Assembly: GCA_019244165.1 (NCBI GenBank)
Contig: JAFATA010000031.1
Span: 39,428-103,427 of the forward strand
Length of the DNA stretch: 64,000 bases
From: Pseudonocardiales bacterium
GTDB lineage: Bacteria > Actinomycetota > Actinomycetes > Mycobacteriales > Pseudonocardiaceae
Reading direction: 5' to 3'
The translations under genes and the position numbers were made by a program. This document shows, one piece after another, positions 16,315-25,360 of the stretch. Each line of letters starts with the position of its first letter. The first letter of the stretch is position 1. The notes below the pieces were generated by a model. The model saw nothing but the letters and a program-made list of their open reading frames with translations. It did not search any database and was not told where the DNA came from.

Positions 16315-17872
16315 GCAGGTGGCCATCCAGCCGGGTCACCCGTAGCACCCGCTTGACCACCTGGTCGCCGCCGGCAGTGTGGTAGGTGACATCGACAGGC
16401 ACTCGCACCGAGCCGTCGGGGTTGTCGGTGACCCCGAAGGCGTTGCGTGCGCTGACCCAGGAGTACTGGCTCCAATGCGACTGGAAGTCCGACTCGTTGC
16501 CGAAGACCGCCTGCGCGGTGGGTGACAACAGCTGCCAGGCCAACGATGGGTTTTCCAGGCCGTTGTAGTAGTCGATCACGAGCTGACCGGCGTCGCTCCA
16601 CCCGATCGGCTGGGTATGACCCACCCGCGCCACTTGCGGCGGGGAGGATATCGGTGCCGGTGCTGGTGCCGGCTTCGCCGCAGGCACCGAGGGGGCCGCT
16701 TGGCCGCTGGGGTGCGCGCCCCGTTCCCAGGACGAACCTTCCGAGAGCAGCATCCCCGTACCCGCGAAGGCGGCGAGTAGCACGAGGAGTGCCCCGACCA
16801 GCGCGCCTCGCCGCCGTTGCTTCGGGCGTGCTGGAAAGCCCTCAGCGGGCCAGTCAGGTGAGATGCTAGGCACCTCTGGCGGGGTGCTCGGCAGCGGGTC
16901 GGTGTGTCCCGCTGGGAGAGCTTCCCCTTCCGCAGGTCCGGTTTCTGGGAGCCGGGACACCTGGGGCGGCACTACCGCGGCGGTCGGTCTGCGTTCCTTG
17001 GCTGATTTGGGCTTCCTGGCTGTTCTGGGCACCGCGGCTGTTGTGCGCACCGGCCGGGTGGCCGCTACCACGGCCAGCTCCAGGCTGGCGTGGTGCATGG
17101 CGGGGCGCGCCGCTGGGTCGGTGGCCAGCAGCCTCATCAGCACCGCTGACAGGGCGCCCGCGTGCTGCGGGGGGTTGAGGCGCCCACCAGCCACCGCATG
17201 CAGCAGGGCGAGCGAGTTCTCGCTCTCGCCGAAGGGACCCTGCCCCTCGATCGCGGCGTAGAGCGTGGCGCCGAGGGAGAAGACATCCGACGCCGGGGTC
17301 GGGACCTGCCCGCGCGCCACCTCGGGAGCGAGGTAGGCCGGGGTACCGGCCATGATCCCGGTCTGGGTGACCGTGACGTCACCGGCGGCCCGCGAGACGC
17401 CAAAGTCGGTGATCTTGGCGGTGCCGTCGTCGGTGATCAGGATGTTCCCGGGTTTGACGTCTCGGTGAACGATCTGCGCGGCATGGGCGGCGGCCAGCGC
17501 TGAGGCGATCTGCTTGCCGATCGAGGCGACCTCGGACACCGGCAGGCAGCCCCGCTCACCCAGCACCGCAGCGAGGCTGCGCGAGGGTAGGTACTCCATC
17601 ACCAGGCAGGGTTCACCGTCGTGCTCGGCCACGTCGTAGATGACGATGGCATTCGGGTGCTGCAAGCGGGCGGCGATGCGCGCCTCACGCATCGCCCGAG
17701 CCCGGGCTTCATCGGCCGCCCCGGGGCTGCGCTGCGGCTGCATCAGCAGCTGTTTCACCGCGACCAGCCGCTCCAGCCGCTCGTCCATGGCCTGCCAGAC
17801 GACGCCCATGCCGCCGACACCAATCCGGTCGAGCACCCGGTAGTGCCCGGCGATCAGGTGACCCGTCTCCAT
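16292..17872 (-). CDS. Membrane Ser/Thr protein kinase
   Basis: 526 residues. The kinase domain fills about residues 10-270: GVGGMGVVWQAMDE, catalytic Lys in VAVKQLL, HRDVKPGNIL, DFGVSRAAGD and GTPAYLAPEVARG. A proline-rich linker follows, then a single membrane helix at about 353-373 (LVGALLVLLAAFAGTGML), then an outer domain of about 110 residues with the pattern of an NTF2-like/mce-associated fold (VIDYYNGLENPSLAWQLLS). There are no PASTA repeats. It is distinct from PknL at 25 kb. The outer domain may sense an extracellular ligand; this is inference. Confidence 0.88.
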   Translation of the reverse strand: METGHLIAGHYRVLDRIGVGGMGVVWQAMDERLERLVAVKQLLMQPQRSPGAADEARARAMREARIAARLQHPNAIVIYDVAEHDGEPCLVMEYLPSRSLAAVLGERGCLPVSEVASIGKQIASALAAAHAAQIVHRDVKPGNILITDDGTAKITDFGVSRAAGDVTVTQTGIMAGTPAYLAPEVARGQVPTPASDVFSLGATLYAAIEGQGPFGESENSLALLHAVAGGRLNPPQHAGALSAVLMRLLATDPAARPAMHHASLELAVVAATRPVRTTAAVPRTARKPKSAKERRPTAAVVPPQVSRLPETGPAEGEALPAGHTDPLPSTPPEVPSISPDWPAEGFPARPKQRRRGALVGALLVLLAAFAGTGMLLSEGSSWERGAHPSGQAAPSVPAAKPAPAPAPISSPPQVARVGHTQPIGWSDAGQLVIDYYNGLENPSLAWQLLSPTAQAVFGNESDFQSHWSQYSWVSARNAFGVTDNPDGSVRVPVDVTYHTAGGDQVVKRVLRVTRLDGHLLIDSDPR

Positions 17873-18013
17873 ATGCGCTCACCCCCTCTGCTGTGCGTGG
17901 CGCACGGGAACGCGTCATCCCCGACCAGAGACCAGGTTATCGCGGCGCGGCGGGGTCGGCGCCCGGCCCCGCTTTGCCGCAGAGGCCGCGCCGCAGGCAC
18001 GATCGTGGTCACC

Positions 18014-20518
18014 ATGACACTCACTGAAAGGCTACCTGTCGGTTCCGGGCCCGACGAGCTGTTCGACGCCTTTGCGACCTGGGTGTCGAGCCAGGGTCTG
18101 GTCCTGTACCCAGCCCAGGAAGAGGCGCTCATCGAGATCGTCTCAGGCTCGAATGTGATTCTGGCCACTCCGACCGGATCCGGTAAGAGCCTGGTCGCCA
18201 CCGGCGCGCACGCTACCGCGTTGGCGCAGGCCAGACGCAGCGTCTACACCGCTCCGATCAAGGCTCTGGTCTCGGAGAAGTTCTTTGCCGCCTGCGAGGT
18301 CTTCGGCGCCGACCAGGTCGGGATGGCCACCGGTGACTCCAGTGTCAACGCCGGGGCGCCGATTCTCTGCTGCACCGCGGAGGTGCTGGCCAACATGGCG
18401 CTGCGCAGCGGGCCGGCTACCGACGTCGGTCTGGTCGTGATGGATGAGTTCCACTTCTACGCCGATCCCGACCGCGGCTGGGCCTGGCAAGTGCCACTGC
18501 TGGAACTCCCACGGGCTCAGTTCCTGCTGATGTCCGCGACGCTGGGCGATGTCACCCGCTTCGAGCAGGACTTGACCCGGCGCACCGGCCGCCCTACCGC
18601 GGTGGTCCGCTCCGCGCAGCGACCAGTTCCGCTGCATTTCCGGTACGCGAGCACACCGCTACACGAAACCCTGGAGGAACTACTGGCCACCCAAGCGGCG
18701 CCGGTCTATGTGGTGCACTTCACCCAGGCCGCGGCGCTGGCTCAAGCCCAGGCGCTGACCAGCATTAACGTCTGCAGCCGCGCAGAGAAGGACGCCATCG
18801 CCGAGATGGTCGGGGCCTTCCGGTTCCTCCCCGGTTTCGGACGGACACTGTCCCGCCTGGTGCGTCACGGGATCGGAGTGCACCACGCCGGGATGCTGCC
18901 GCGGTATCGCCGGCTCGTCGAGCGGCTCGCTCAGGCCGGCCTGCTGAAGATTATCTGTGGTACCGACACCCTCGGCGTAGGCATTAACGTGCCGATCCGC
19001 ACGGTGCTGCTCACCGCGCTGGGCAAGTACGACGGAAGACGCACCCGCCATCTCACCGCACGGGAGTTTCACCAGATCGCTGGCCGGGCGGGCCGGGCGG
19101 GCTACGACACGGCTGGCACCGTCGTCGTCCAGGCACCTGAGCACGTGGTGAACAACGCCAAGGCGCTGGCCAAGGCCGGTGACGACGCTCGCAAGCGCCG
19201 CAAGGTTGTGCTTCACAAACCACCGCCAGGATCGGTCTCCTGGAGCGAGCGCACCTTCGACCGGCTGGTCGCGGCCGAGCCGGAACCGCTGACATCCAGC
19301 TTTGCGGTCAGCCATGCGATGCTGCTCAACGTCGCCAACCGGCCCGGCGACGCCTTCGCGGCCATGCGCCACCTGCTCACCGACAACCATGAGGACCGCC
19401 CCGCGCAGCGCCGGCACATCCGAGCGGCCATCGCGATGTACCGTGCGTTGCTGGCCGCCGGTGTCGTCGAGCCCTTGACGGTGCCGGATGCGGAGGGCCG
19501 CACCGTGCGGCTCACCGGCGACCTGCAGCTGGACTTCGCGCTCAACCAGGCACTGTCCCCGTTTGCGCTGGCCGCGATCGAGCTACTCGACCCGGACTCG
19601 GTGGATTACCCGCTGGACGTGCTGTCGGTGCTGGAGGCAACCCTGGACGATCCGCGGCAGGTCCTCAGCGCGCAAGCGTCTAAGGCAAAAACCGAAGCCG
19701 TGGCAGCGATGAAAGCCGAGGGTATCGAGTACGAGGAGCGGATGCGGCTGCTCGAGGAGGTCAGTTACCCGATGCCGCTGGCTGAGCTGCTCACCGCCGC
19801 GTTCGAGACCTACCGGCAGGGGCACCCGTGGGTGGCCGACCACCAGCTGTCCCCCAAGTCGGTGGCCCGGGACCTCGCCGAGCGGGCGATGACCTTCACC
19901 GAGTACGTCGGGTGCTACGGGCTGGCCCGCTGCGAGGGGCTGGTGCTGCGTTATCTGGCCGACGCCTACCAGGCGCTACGCCGCACGGTGCCCGAGGACG
20001 CCAAGACCGACGCGCTGCGTGACCTGCAGGAGTGGCTCGGCGAGCTGGTTCGCCAGGTCGACTCCAGCCTGCTGGACGAGTGGGAGAGACTGCGCGACGG
20101 GCGAGCACCGGAGGTGGAAGCAGCGCCGCTGGACCAGCGGCCAGCACCGGTGACGGCTAACCCGCGGGCCTTCCGGATCCTGGTGCGTAATGCGCTGTTC
20201 CGCCGGGTGCAGCTGGCTGCCCACCGGCGATGGGACGAGCTGGGTGAGCTCGACGCGGACGCCGGGTGGGACGCGGAGGCCTGGCGGCAGGCCGTGGAAC
20301 CCTACTTCGACGAGCATCGCGAGATCGGCACCGGTGCGGACGCTCGCGGCCCGCACTTGCTGATCATCGATCAGCAACCCGGTCGGTGGGTCGTGCGGCA
20401 GATCCTGGATGACCCGGCCGGGCACCACGACTGGGCCATCACTGTGGAGGTGGACCTACCCGCCTCCGACGAGTCCGGGATCGCCGTGCTGCAGGTAACC
20501 GGAGTCGGCCAGCTCTGA
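18014..20518 (+). CDS. DEAD/DEAH-box helicase with C-terminal DUF3516
   Basis: 834 residues from ATG 18014; no clear Shine-Dalgarno, so the mRNA may be leaderless. Helicase motifs: Q-like YPAQEEALIEI, Walker A ATPTGSGKS (about residue 51), TAPIKALVSEKF, DEFHFY (DExH), LLMSATLGD, HHAGMLPRYRRLVERL, GTDTLGVGINVPI and QIAGRAGRAG. It belongs to the Ski2/HelY-like superfamily 2. The C-terminal ~400 residues match the actinobacterial DUF3516 extension (LSPFALAAIELLD, RNALFRRVQLAAHRRWDELG). It probably acts on RNA or DNA; the substrate is unknown. It diverges from the membrane kinase gene. Confidence 0.9.
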   Translation: MTLTERLPVGSGPDELFDAFATWVSSQGLVLYPAQEEALIEIVSGSNVILATPTGSGKSLVATGAHATALAQARRSVYTAPIKALVSEKFFAACEVFGADQVGMATGDSSVNAGAPILCCTAEVLANMALRSGPATDVGLVVMDEFHFYADPDRGWAWQVPLLELPRAQFLLMSATLGDVTRFEQDLTRRTGRPTAVVRSAQRPVPLHFRYASTPLHETLEELLATQAAPVYVVHFTQAAALAQAQALTSINVCSRAEKDAIAEMVGAFRFLPGFGRTLSRLVRHGIGVHHAGMLPRYRRLVERLAQAGLLKIICGTDTLGVGINVPIRTVLLTALGKYDGRRTRHLTAREFHQIAGRAGRAGYDTAGTVVVQAPEHVVNNAKALAKAGDDARKRRKVVLHKPPPGSVSWSERTFDRLVAAEPEPLTSSFAVSHAMLLNVANRPGDAFAAMRHLLTDNHEDRPAQRRHIRAAIAMYRALLAAGVVEPLTVPDAEGRTVRLTGDLQLDFALNQALSPFALAAIELLDPDSVDYPLDVLSVLEATLDDPRQVLSAQASKAKTEAVAAMKAEGIEYEERMRLLEEVSYPMPLAELLTAAFETYRQGHPWVADHQLSPKSVARDLAERAMTFTEYVGCYGLARCEGLVLRYLADAYQALRRTVPEDAKTDALRDLQEWLGELVRQVDSSLLDEWERLRDGRAPEVEAAPLDQRPAPVTANPRAFRILVRNALFRRVQLAAHRRWDELGELDADAGWDAEAWRQAVEPYFDEHREIGTGADARGPHLLIIDQQPGRWVVRQILDDPAGHHDWAITVEVDLPASDESGIAVLQVTGVGQL

Positions 20519-20524
20519 CAGTGA

Positions 20525-20881
20525 TCAACAAGTGCGCAGCTTCTGGTATGTGGCGAGCACGTCGGTCACCGCGTCGGTCACCGGAGGTTTGTCAGCCAGC
20601 GACGACCATACATAAGCATCGTGCTCATGCAGTTCGACCGGCTCGGGCGCAGCTACGTCCACGGCAAGGTTGAACTGTCCACTCTTCTTGCCGCTGCCTG
20701 ATGGGTAGTCGAAGTGTCCGAGGTATTCTCGGATACTCGCTACCTCGAGGTTAGTTTCTTCCTTGACCTCTCGGCCAAGCGCCGCATCGAGCGGTTCGCC
20801 GCCGCAAGAGCAGCACTTTACCATCGCGCTGGACTACCGCACCGACGACGAGTTGATGAACGCGGTGCTGGTACTGCTGCT
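20525..20881 (-). pseudogene. Decayed Nudix hydrolase
   Basis: The 3' frame encodes most of a Nudix box, EPLDAALGREVKEETNL, then YLGHFDYPSGSGKKSGQFNLAVDV and a typical C-terminal end (LADKPPVTDAVTDVLATYQK). The normal first strand, HQLVVGAVVQRDGKVLLLRR, sits immediately upstream but in another frame. The roughly 20 residues that should lie between (the G-x5-E half of the box) are missing. A short deletion with frameshift near 20790-20815 explains this. No active enzyme is expected. Confidence 0.65.
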
Positions 20882-21590
20882 CACGAGCAATCTCCGCGTT
20901 CTCGTCACAGACAGCGGCGAACTCGGCGCTATCCGAGGCGTGCGACCCCGGAGTATGGTCTTTCAGCGCCTGCTCACCCAAGCCAACAACGCCTGCGCGA
21001 AGCTTTACGCGAGGCTCCCGCCTCAGACCGATGGTTCGCCACGACGACCCGCCGCCCACGGCGGCTTTGTCATGGCTCTTCGACAGTCGGCTCTCCTCTT
21101 CCACCGGCCACCAGCTACAGGGCCGCCTAGCCGCTACCCCGACCGGACTTCTATCGACAAGTCCATCGCAGCTTGACAGGATACACCTCACCCTAGCCAC
21201 TCCGTCAAAATGTCACGCAGCGTCGTGGCATCCTCCTCGAGGACGACCAGACAGGCGCCCGTGACATGGGGATCAAAAACAACCAACCTGTTAAATTAAG
21301 CTCGGAACGCTCAACGCTAAGCAACTCGATCCATTGAACCTTGTGCACGATGTAGCAACATACTGTATAGCGAGTTCCATGCTGCCCGACGCCGCGAGGT
21401 GTAGCTGTTCACCCTGAGAAAACACGGGGCACACCACTCTGTGGTCGAACTCGGCAACACAATAGCGAGGCACACCCACGATCAGCGCCGTGGCGACCAC
21501 GACCCCCCGACGCCACTGACCACTAAAGATCTTGCTGTCTGATCTGGGGAACGGCCGGAAATTGTCAGGGGTGGGGTCGATGATGGGGAC
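20882..21590 (+). other. Intergenic stretch without a supported gene
   Basis: About 700 bp between the decayed Nudix gene and the broken HNH gene. Open frames on both strands (for example near 20763-21176 and 21291-21686) lack recognised motifs and start signals. The base composition around 21280-21420 is less GC-rich than the surroundings. I see no RNA gene. Confidence 0.45.
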
Positions 21591-22867
21591 GTGCTCGACA
21601 CCCGGCTTGACCCCCGGCAGGCGATCACCACCTGCCTGCAGCAGTGGCGCGCGGCGATGCTCGGGTGCGACGACACCGGGTTGCAAGGTCAGATCCGGGA
21701 CATCGAAGCCGTCTCACGGATGCTGCATGCGGTGATGCTGGAGACCGTAGCGGAGCTGGACTCCCGCAATATCGCGGCGGCCAGCGGGTTTGGCAGCACG
21801 AAGCGGCTGCTGGCGGGGATGCTGCAGCTGTCGGCCACCGAAGCCGGTACTCGGGTCACCCACGCTACCCAGCTCACCGCGCGCCGCACCCTCAGCGGTG
21901 AAGTGCTCCCCCCAATACTGCCGAACACCGCCGCAGCACTAGCTGCCGGGCAGATCGGGGTGGGGCAGGTTCGGGTGATCACCGAAACGATGAACGCGAT
22001 CCCCGCCTCGGTGAGTGGTGAGCAGCGCCAGGCCGCCGAGGCCGATCTGGCCCGGTATGCCCGCTCGTTTACCCCGGCGTCACTGCACAAGATCGGGCGG
22101 TACCTCCTGGCGCACCTGGACCAGGACGGTCCCCCACCCCGAGAAGAGCCCGAAGTCGCCCCGGCGGCGGGGGAGCTGCGGTGGCGGGAACGCCGGGATG
22201 GGCGACTAGGGTTCGAAGGCTTCCTGGAGGCTGAGCCGGGTGCTGCGTTCCGGTCTTTGATCGAGCAGTTCGCCGCACCCCGCCCCGCCACCGAGGGCAT
22301 CTCTGATCCGCGCACCACCCCCCAGCGCAAGCTGATGCCCTGCTGGAGATCTGTGGGCTGGCCCGCGCCGCCCACGACTGCCCCACCACCGCCGGAGAAC
22401 CCCCGCACTTGACCGTCACCATTGGCTGGGAGGCCCTGCGCACCAGTCTGGGCACCGCGACCCTGGACTACGGGACCCACCTCAGCGCCTCTGAGGCTCG
22501 ACGGTGGGCTTGTGACGCGAAAATCATCCCCGTCGTGCTGGGTGGGGGCTCTGAACCGTTGGACGTGGGACGGGCGATGCGCACCGTCCCACTGTCCCTA
22601 CGCCGCGCGCTCGTCGCCCGGGACCGGGGATGCGCCTTCCCCGGCTGCGACCGACCACCGGGGCTGTGCCAGGCTCACCATTGCCGGCCCTGGGCTGAGG
22701 GTGGTGAGACCAGCGTGGAGAACTGTGTCCTGTTGTGCGAGACCCACCACCGACACGTGCACTGCACCGGCTGGGAAATCTTCATCCGCCCGGGCTACGC
22801 CGAGTTCATCCCCCCAGCAGTTCTGGATCCGGATTGTAGACCACTGCGCAACCCCCTGCGCTGCTAA
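21591..22867 (+). pseudogene. 13E12/DUF222 HNH endonuclease gene with a -1 frameshift
   Basis: The DUF222 part (ATRVTHATQLTARRTL-like, ALAAGQIGVGQVRVITETMNAIP, FTPASLHKIGRYLLAHLD) starts at GTG 21591. The HNH part ends at 22867 with CAFPGCDRPPGLCQAHHCRPW and LLCETHHRHVHCTGW, all zinc and metal ligands intact. The frame breaks near 22330: reading CAG CGC AAG CTG ATG, where one extra G would restore QRKADALLEICGLARAAHDCP. Most of the coding sequence is otherwise intact, so the shift is recent. These genes are multicopy in actinomycetes and often move or decay. Confidence 0.85.
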
Positions 22868-23128
22868 GCGCTCACCCCCGTCAGCGGCATCGAGGTGAAT
22901 CACGGCCGCCACCACGCTGATCCTGGGTACGCCTCACCCTCTTGTCGCCGAGGTCGACACCAGAGCGGTGCGGGTGACCACGAGGACATCACTGGCGTCG
23001 AACTCGGCGACAGCACAACACTGACGGCGCTCTCCCCGCTCAGCCGCGTGCCCGGCAATCCCGACAAACCCCCGACGGACTTACCACGCCGACCACTCAG
23101 TCTGGGTGGGGACCGGGCGCCTTGTGAA

Positions 23129-23301
23129 GGAGAGCGGAACAGAGGGAGGCAGCGCGCTCACCGAGGGAAGTGTGTTCGCGGTGGTGAGTAGCTGATTGGC
23201 CATCAGCGTCCTCTTCGCGGTGGGCGGTCCGCACGCCGACACGGATCCTCCCGGCTCAACGCCACCAGCCGGTCTGCCTCCCCCAAAAGTTCCGCTCCTC
23301 G
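23129..23301. mobile_element. MITE-like element, copy 1
   Basis: A 173-bp sequence bounded by imperfect terminal inverted repeats: left end begins GGAGAGCGGAACAGAG and right end, inverted, begins CGAGGAGCGGAAC; both run into GGAGGCAG. Its interior aligns along its whole length with the copy at 37243-37418 (for example CTCACC..GTGTTCGC, ATCAGCGT..GTGGGC and TCTGCCTCC..GTTCCGCTC). It has no open frame for a transposase. It sits in the gap between the broken HNH gene and the thioredoxin-like gene. Confidence 0.7.
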
Positions 23302-23343
23302 ATCAACAATGTTCCTCCGCAGGAGGATGAGCTACGTCGGCGG

Positions 23344-23907
23344 TCAGGACGGCTCGTTGCCCGGCTTCCACTTGATGCTGCAGCCCATGCTGGGCATCTG
23401 TGGTTCGGGTACCGGCGCGCCGGCCAGGACCAGATCTAGTGCCGCGCGCAACGTCTTGCCGGTCACCGGAACGCCGCTGCGCGGGCGGGACTCGTCGAAC
23501 TCGCCTCGGTAGGCAAGGCGGTGCTGGGCGTCATAGAGAAAGAAGTCCGGCGTGCACGCGGCCTGGTAGGCCAGCGCGACCTGCTGGGTGTCGTCAAGGA
23601 GGTAGTGGAAGGTGAACCCGGCACGCTGCACTTGTTCGGTCAGCCCGCTCAGGCCGTCCTCGGGGTAGTTCGTGGTGTCGTTGCTGCAGATCGCCACCGC
23701 GGCCACCTTCGGTTCGTACTCGGCCACCAGTGAGCCGAGCCCTCGCTCGATATGCCGCACGTAGGGACAGTGATTGGACAGGAACATCACCAGTAACGGT
23801 CGATCAAGGGCAAGACCCTCTGAGGTCACGATCTGGCCGTCGAGCGCCGGCAGGGCAAACGGTGGTGCTGGCGTGCCGAGCGGGACCATGAACGAACTGA
23901 CTGCCAT
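23344..23907 (-). CDS. Thioredoxin-fold (AhpC/TSA/ResA-like) protein
   Basis: 187 residues from ATG 23907. The thioredoxin fold is clear: GTPAPPFALPALDG, LVMFLSNHCPYVRHIERGL, VAAVAICSNDTTNYPEDG, ACTPDFFLYDAQHRLAYRGEFD. The active site has a single Cys (NHCPYV) in place of CxxC, as in many proteins of this actinobacterial group annotated as thioredoxin family; a peroxidase-like or binding role is possible. A second Cys is present in ACTPDF. It diverges from the nitroreductase gene with only 36 bp between starts, so promoters must overlap and at least one mRNA is probably nearly leaderless. Confidence 0.82.
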   Translation of the reverse strand: MAVSSFMVPLGTPAPPFALPALDGQIVTSEGLALDRPLLVMFLSNHCPYVRHIERGLGSLVAEYEPKVAAVAICSNDTTNYPEDGLSGLTEQVQRAGFTFHYLLDDTQQVALAYQAACTPDFFLYDAQHRLAYRGEFDESRPRSGVPVTGKTLRAALDLVLAGAPVPEPQMPSMGCSIKWKPGNEPS

Positions 23908-23943
23908 GGTCACCAGTCTCTCATCACTCGGTAAGTTGACGCC

Positions 23944-24639
23944 GTGGAGCTTTACGAGGTGATGCGCACGACGCCAGCGACCCGGGAGTTCACCGGCGAG
24001 GCGGTGCCCGACGTGGTATTGCACCGCATCCTCGACCACGCTCGGTTCGCGCCCAGCGGGGGCAACCGGCAGGGGTGGCATGTCGTCGTGCTGCGCGATC
24101 CCGAGATTCGACGCCGGATACGGGAGTGCTACCAGCTCGGTTGGCGCGAGTACATGGCACATGTCGAGGCTGGTCTGGTGCCCTTCGCGCCGCAGGAGTG
24201 CGGTCGCTGGAGTGCTCCCGCGGTCGATCTCGGTGCGGCCCGCGAGGTGCCGAGACCCAACAACTTCGCTGACACCTTGGACACCGTCCCGGTGCTGCTG
24301 CTCCTGCTCGCCCATCTCGGTTCGCTGGCGTGCATGGACAACGGGCTGGGGCGACAGAGCATCGTGGGTGGTGGGTCGATCTACCCGTTTGGGCACAACA
24401 TTCTCCTGGCGGCCCGTAACGAGGGCCTGGGCGGCGTGCTGACATCAGTCGTGGTCCGGCAGGAGCCAGCCGTGCGAGAACTGATCGGCATCCCGGAGAG
24501 CCACGCGGTTGCTGGCCTGATCGCGCTGGGACGCCCCGTGCGGACGGTCCGCAAGCTCCGCCGCTGGCCCGTCGAGCAGTTCACCACGGTGGACCGGTTC
24601 GACGGGCCTAGCTTCACACTCCGCTCAGACGCCGGCTAG
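23944..24639 (+). CDS. Nitroreductase family flavoprotein
   Basis: 231 residues from GTG 23944. The family pattern is seen: MRTTPATREFTGEAVPD, HRILDHARFAPSGGNRQGWHVVVLRD, then a long variable middle, then IQNILLAARNEGLG-type helix (FGHNILLAARNEGLGGVLTS) and VAGLIALGRP. It should bind FMN and reduce a nitro, quinone or related substrate with NAD(P)H; the real substrate is unknown. Its last codons overlap the stop of the convergent small gene at 24636. Confidence 0.85.
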   Translation: MELYEVMRTTPATREFTGEAVPDVVLHRILDHARFAPSGGNRQGWHVVVLRDPEIRRRIRECYQLGWREYMAHVEAGLVPFAPQECGRWSAPAVDLGAAREVPRPNNFADTLDTVPVLLLLLAHLGSLACMDNGLGRQSIVGGGSIYPFGHNILLAARNEGLGGVLTSVVVRQEPAVRELIGIPESHAVAGLIALGRPVRTVRKLRRWPVEQFTTVDRFDGPSFTLRSDAG

Positions 24640-24842
24640 GCAGAGCCTTCCCCGGTGGCGTCCTGGACCTTACGCACCGCGCCGTGGATCTGGTCGCTGA
24701 ACTTGCCTTTGGTGCACTGGTCGACGAGTTGGCCGGCTTGGCCTGCCAGCTTGCCGACCGCGGCGGGGTTGGCCATGGCGTACCGGCGGGCGACCTCAAC
24801 GGCGCCCACCAGGACAATAAGCGTCCCCAGCTTCCCCAGCAT
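24636..24842 (-). CDS. Small MT0933/Rv0909-like antitoxin-family protein
   Basis: 68 residues from ATG 24842, with a strong AAGGAGG 7 nt upstream. A hydrophobic N-terminus (MLGKLGTLIVLVGAVEVARRYA) is followed by the pattern KLAGQAGQLVDQCTKGKFSDQI and AVRKVQDATG, which resembles the short lysine-rich proteins grouped as MT0933-like antitoxins. No partner toxin is adjacent, so the antitoxin label should not be taken literally. It is convergent with and overlaps the nitroreductase end. Confidence 0.65.
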   Translation of the reverse strand: MLGKLGTLIVLVGAVEVARRYAMANPAAVGKLAGQAGQLVDQCTKGKFSDQIHGAVRKVQDATGEGSA

Positions 24843-24917
24843 CGTGTTTCCTCCTTTGGCTGACCGACCGCAGTCCCCACTAGATCACCGCGAAGTGGCG
24901 AGGATACCGCGCCCGAA

Positions 24918-25295
24918 TCAGAAACCCATGGCCTGGGCCCGGCGCTTCACCTCGCGGCCTCGGTCAGTCCGCAGTGCGCCGATCGGGGTGCCGGGCAGCG
25001 AGTCTTCCGCAGTGAACAGCCAGCGCAGGATCTCCTCGGCAGAGTAACCGGCGTCGCGCAGCAGGGTGATCGTGCCGGTCAGCCCCTTGACGAGGGCACT
25101 GCCGTTGAGGAACTCAGCGGGCACCACCGCCACGCCGTCACGGCGTACTCCCAGCAGTTGCCAGTCGCGCAGCATCTGGTGCACTCGGGTTACCGGCAGC
25201 CCCAACCGCCGCGCCACGTCAGGTAGCGGCAGCACCACCACCTCCGGGTCGAGCACGTCCGGGGCGATGGAAATATCGCTCACAGTGGTCACCAT
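24918..25295 (-). CDS. Rv2175c-like winged-helix DNA-binding protein
   Basis: 125 residues. It matches Rv2175c in outline: PLPDVARRLGLPVTRVHQMLRDWQLL (winged helix-turn-helix), VVPAEFLNGSALVKGLTGTITLL, YSAEEILRWLFTAEDSLPGTPI and ALRTDRGREVKRRAQAMGF at the end. In M. tuberculosis this DNA-binding protein is phosphorylated by PknL, which controls its DNA binding. Here too it is divergent from pknL, with 65 bp between starts, so the kinase-substrate pair is conserved. The start at 25295 (MVTTVSD) is the longest; the second codon is itself a GTG. Confidence 0.88.
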   Translation of the reverse strand: MVTTVSDISIAPDVLDPEVVVLPLPDVARRLGLPVTRVHQMLRDWQLLGVRRDGVAVVPAEFLNGSALVKGLTGTITLLRDAGYSAEEILRWLFTAEDSLPGTPIGALRTDRGREVKRRAQAMGF

Positions 25296-25360
25296 GCCAT
25301 ACTCGCCAACCGGCGCCCTTCCACCGTTCGGGGAGCAGGAGTCCGTACGATCCTCAGACT

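Noticed and set aside
20763..21176. Plus-strand 137-residue frame across the Nudix remnant
   Set aside because: Its first part is antisense to the Nudix box and the rest has no motif; the decayed Nudix reading explains the region better.
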